A stretch of DNA of 7,570 bases, taken from Caulobacterales bacterium RIFOXYB1_FULL_67_16 (GTDB lineage Bacteria > Pseudomonadota > Alphaproteobacteria > Caulobacterales > Caulobacteraceae). The stretch spans positions 1 through 7,570 of the forward strand of contig MGLN01000034.1 in the NCBI GenBank assembly GCA_001796045.1, written 5' to 3'. Positions within the stretch are counted from its first letter, which is position 1. The number at the start of each line of letters is the position of its first letter. The translations under genes were made by a program, and so were the position numbers. This document shows positions 5,795-7,570 of this stretch, in pieces. The notes beneath the pieces are model-generated. The model saw only the letters and a program-made list of their open reading frames with translations, was not told the DNA's origin and did not search any database.

Positions 5795-5799
5795 GAGTC
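5795..5799. promoter_or_regulatory. GANTC site just upstream of the tautomerase gene
   Basis: GAGTC lies 6 bp before the ATG at 5806, where a ribosome binding site would normally be. It is one of five GANTC sites in the window, all at gene edges. Confidence 0.3.
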
Positions 5800-5805
5800 C
5801 CCGCC

Positions 5806-6159
5806 ATGCCGCAGATCACCCTGGAATACACCCGCCACCTGGCCGACGCCGACTGGACCCCGATCGCGCTGGAGATCCACCAGGCCGCCGTCGAGATCGC
5901 CGGCGCCGCCCTGTCGGCCTGCAAGACCCGGCTGATCGCCCTGGATCATGTCGTCATCGCCGACGACGCGCCCGAGACCGCCATGCTGGCCTGCCGCATC
6001 GGCCTGATGCTGGGCCGCACGCCGGAGCAGAAGAGCGCCCTGAGCGAACGGGTGCTGGAGATACTGACCGCGGCCCTGGCCGGCGTCACGCGCAAGGTCG
6101 AGGTCTCGGCCGAGGTGTTCGAGCTGAACGAGACCTATCGCAAGGTCACGCTGGGCTGA
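5806..6159 (+). CDS. 5-carboxymethyl-2-hydroxymuconate isomerase family tautomerase
   Basis: Small tautomerase-superfamily protein of 117 residues. The start MPQITLEYT places Pro2 as the N-terminal catalytic base after Met removal, as in HpaF/CHMI. Further family-like features are a CKTR segment (39-42), a LGR segment with Arg71, close to the active-site Arg position of the E. coli enzyme, and a C-terminal VSAEVFELNETYRK strand. The family member in homoprotocatechuate degradation isomerises 5-carboxymethyl-2-hydroxymuconate, but no other gene of that pathway is in view, so the real substrate is unknown. The ATG at 5806 is fixed by the need for Pro2; I see no strong ribosome binding site before it. 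It is the only plus-strand gene between rnj and proS and converges with the DUF3088 gene, with 9 bp between them. Confidence 0.85.
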   Translation: MPQITLEYTRHLADADWTPIALEIHQAAVEIAGAALSACKTRLIALDHVVIADDAPETAMLACRIGLMLGRTPEQKSALSERVLEILTAALAGVTRKVEVSAEVFELNETYRKVTLG

Positions 6160-6172
6160 GGCGCGCCCTCAG
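6156..6172. terminator. Inverted repeat spanning both stop codons of two convergent genes
   Basis: CTGAGG and CCTCAG pair around a CGCGC loop. The TGA of the tautomerase gene and the TGA (read as TCA) of the DUF3088 gene lie in opposite arms. It could act as a compact bidirectional end structure, but there is no T-run and part of the symmetry follows simply from two facing TGA stops. Confidence 0.3.
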
Positions 6173-6507
6173 GGGTGCGGGCGGCCCACGCCGTAGCGGG
6201 CCGCCAGATAGGGGGCGATGGCGTGGTCCTGGAGGAAGCGACGGCCGGTGGTTTCGCTGACCTGGGCCTCGGGCCAGTCCAGTTCGCCGTCCAGGATCAG
6301 GATCGGGCAGCTCTGATGCGCCTCGCCGACCTCGGCGACGACCGGGGCGCGCGGCCGGGGGTGGTCCAGATAGACCACCTCAAGCGCCTCCCGCAGCTGG
6401 GGATAGAAGGCCAGGACGCCCTCGATATAGGCGCCGGGCGGACAGAACCAGGGCCCGCCCTGATCGTCGTGCCAGTCGGGGTTCAGCAGGAAGAGTCGTT
6501 CGGCCAT
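6169..6507 (-). CDS. DUF3088-like small protein, possible thioredoxin-like fold
   Basis: A 112-residue soluble protein of unknown function. The sequence MAERLFLLNPDW, then FCPPGAYIEGVLAFYP (about 21-36), VVYLDHPRPRAPVV (44-57) and GEAHQSCPILIL (61-72) resembles the DUF3088 family as I remember it, in which an N-terminal strand and a CPxC-like region suggest a thioredoxin-like fold. Here only the first Cys of that region remains (FCPPGA), so redox activity of the usual two-cysteine type is unlikely. The ATG at 6507 begins the recognisable strand; no clear ribosome binding site precedes it. It lies 49 bp downstream of rnj on the same strand and may be co-transcribed with it. The family call rests on memory of the pattern, without alignment. 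Confidence 0.72.
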   Translation of the reverse strand: MAERLFLLNPDWHDDQGGPWFCPPGAYIEGVLAFYPQLREALEVVYLDHPRPRAPVVAEVGEAHQSCPILILDGELDWPEAQVSETTGRRFLQDHAIAPYLAARYGVGRPHP

Positions 6508-6556
6508 GAGCGCGATATAGATCGGCTCATGACCGAAGCGCCAGAGGGAGGCGCCG

Positions 6557-7570
6557 TCAGACTCGCAGGACGACCGTCTCGACGATGGGACGGCGATCCC
6601 AGATCTGCTGGCTGGCCTTCTTCAACACGCGGGCGACGGCCTGTTCGATGACCAGTTCGTCCTCCAGAGCCTCGCCCTTCAGGCTCTTGACCACCTGCTC
6701 GACCCGCTCGGCCAGATTGTCCAGGGCGTCGCCCAGAGGCGTGGCGGTGTCGCCCGGCAGGCCGACGCTGCGGATGTCGATGTCGCTGACGATCCGGCCG
6801 CGCTTGTCCAGGGCGAAGCTGACGATCAGCACCCCGTTGGTCGAGGCGTGGCGACGCTCCTTCAGGGCCTCGCCCTGTTCGGTCACCAGCATGCCGCCGT
6901 CGACATAGAGCCGGCCGTTCGGCACTTCGTCGATGATCTGGGCCGGACCGGGGGCCAGACGGACCATGTCGCCGTTGCGCGGGGTCACCGTCTCCTTGAC
7001 CCCGACCTCCTTGGCCAGGTTGGCGTGTTCCAGCAGGAAGCGGCGCACCCCGTGGGTCGGAACCGCGATCTGCGGCCGGACCCATTCGTACATCTGCTTC
7101 AGCTCGTCGCGGCACGGGTGGCCGGAGACGTGGATGCCGGGGTGATCCTTCTCGGTGTAGAGGCGCACGCCCCGGTCCGCGAGACGGTCCTGCAGATTGC
7201 CGATGGCCAGTTCGTTGCCGGGGATCTGGCGCGACGAGAAGATGCAGTGGTCGCCCAGGCCCAGTTTCACGACGGGGTGCGTGCCGTCGGCGACGCGCGA
7301 CAGGGCCGCCCTCGCCTCGCCCTGGCTGCCGGTGCACAGGTACAGGATCTGGTCGGCGGGCCAGACGCGGGCTTCCTCGTCCGACAGGAAGGGCTTCACG
7401 TCCTGCAGCATGCCGACGTGTTTGGCGGCGGCGGTGATCCGGTGCATCGACCGGCCCGCCAGGGCGACGCGGCGGCCGCAGGCCTCGGCGGCGCGGATGA
7501 CGCTGTCCATCCGCGCGACGTTGGAGGCGAAGCATCCGACGGCGACCCGGCCCTTCAAAGTCGAGATCAG
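6557..7570 (-). CDS. rnj: Ribonuclease J, C-terminal part (runs off the right edge)
   Basis: Metallo-beta-lactamase/beta-CASP ribonuclease with endonuclease and 5'-to-3' exonuclease activity; in alphaproteobacteria it matures rRNA 5' ends and degrades mRNA. The visible 337 codons begin within the beta-CASP domain (GCFASNVARMDSV, then GRSMHRI). Next are TGSQGEARAAL (about 7303-7336), HVSGHPCRDEL (about 7107-7139) with the beta-CASP His, and VPTHG (about 7047-7062), the late MBL histidine motif. The remainder is the C-terminal dimerisation and accessory region ending IVETVVLRV. The N-terminal MBL residues with the HxHxDH metal site lie outside the window. The frame is open to the right edge, so the in-frame TTG near 7558 is an internal Leu codon, not a start. 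Confidence 0.95.
   Translation of the reverse strand: MISTLKGRVAVGCFASNVARMDSVIRAAEACGRRVALAGRSMHRITAAAKHVGMLQDVKPFLSDEEARVWPADQILYLCTGSQGEARAALSRVADGTHPVVKLGLGDHCIFSSRQIPGNELAIGNLQDRLADRGVRLYTEKDHPGIHVSGHPCRDELKQMYEWVRPQIAVPTHGVRRFLLEHANLAKEVGVKETVTPRNGDMVRLAPGPAQIIDEVPNGRLYVDGGMLVTEQGEALKERRHASTNGVLIVSFALDKRGRIVSDIDIRSVGLPGDTATPLGDALDNLAERVEQVVKSLKGEALEDELVIEQAVARVLKKASQQIWDRRPIVETVVLRV

Noticed and set aside
5730..5924. N-terminal extension of the DUF1467 protein by 65 residues
   Set aside because: It would overlap the divergent tautomerase gene, and the AGGAGG just before 5729 sets the start there.
6483..7535. 350-codon minus-strand frame overlapping rnj
   Set aside because: Low-complexity Arg/Pro/Gly translation in the wrong frame of a clear ribonuclease J.
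1..7570. Mobile elements, CRISPR array, tRNA or rRNA genes, CtrA sites (TTAA-N7-TTAA)
   Set aside because: Looked for on both strands; no transposase, repeat-spacer pattern, cloverleaf or CtrA box was found by eye.

Overview
The window is GC-rich DNA from an alphaproteobacterium, most likely a member of Caulobacterales close to Brevundimonas or Caulobacter. Three things point there: the protein sequences; the gene neighbourhood rnj / DUF1467 / proS / lolC / lolD / dnaE; and two SOS operators of the alphaproteobacterial form GTTC-N7-GTTC. Sparse GANTC (CcrM) sites, all at gene edges, fit as well. Most genes lie on the minus strand, so transcription runs mainly from right to left.

Layout from right to left. 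The C-terminal 337 codons of ribonuclease J (rnj, 6557-7570) are followed 49 bp later by a small DUF3088-type protein (6169-6507). A plus-strand tautomerase of the CHMI family (5806-6159) converges with it and diverges from a two-helix DUF1467 membrane protein (5463-5729). Next come short-form prolyl-tRNA synthetase (proS, 4069-5385), the lipoprotein-releasing permease (lolC-type, 2786-4072) and its ATPase (lolD, 2092-2793). These last three overlap each other by 4-8 bp and look like one operon. A plus-strand exported methionine sulfoxide reductase A (msrA, 1447-2064) converges with lolD. The left end holds the first 357 codons of the replicative DNA polymerase III alpha subunit (dnaE, 1-1072), which runs off the window.

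The most interesting stretch is 1073-1446, between dnaE and msrA, which could easily be taken for empty. It encodes a 31-residue, single-helix membrane protein on the minus strand (1203-1298). Its promoter, TTGACG-N17-TAGAAC, is covered by two LexA boxes spaced 18 bp apart. Size, topology, SOS control and position beside dnaE make it a strong candidate for SidA, the SOS-induced division inhibitor of Caulobacter that acts on the FtsW divisome protein. Downstream, before dnaE, lie three tandem 9-bp repeats, a 14-bp inverted repeat, a GANTC site and a perfect 7-bp hairpin just before the dnaE ribosome binding site. All suggest regulation between the SOS gene and the replicative polymerase.

The rest is core housekeeping: mRNA/rRNA processing (rnj), proline charging (proS), outer-membrane lipoprotein export (lolC, lolD), periplasmic methionine repair (msrA) and replication (dnaE). 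I see no insertion sequences, CRISPR arrays, tRNA or rRNA genes.
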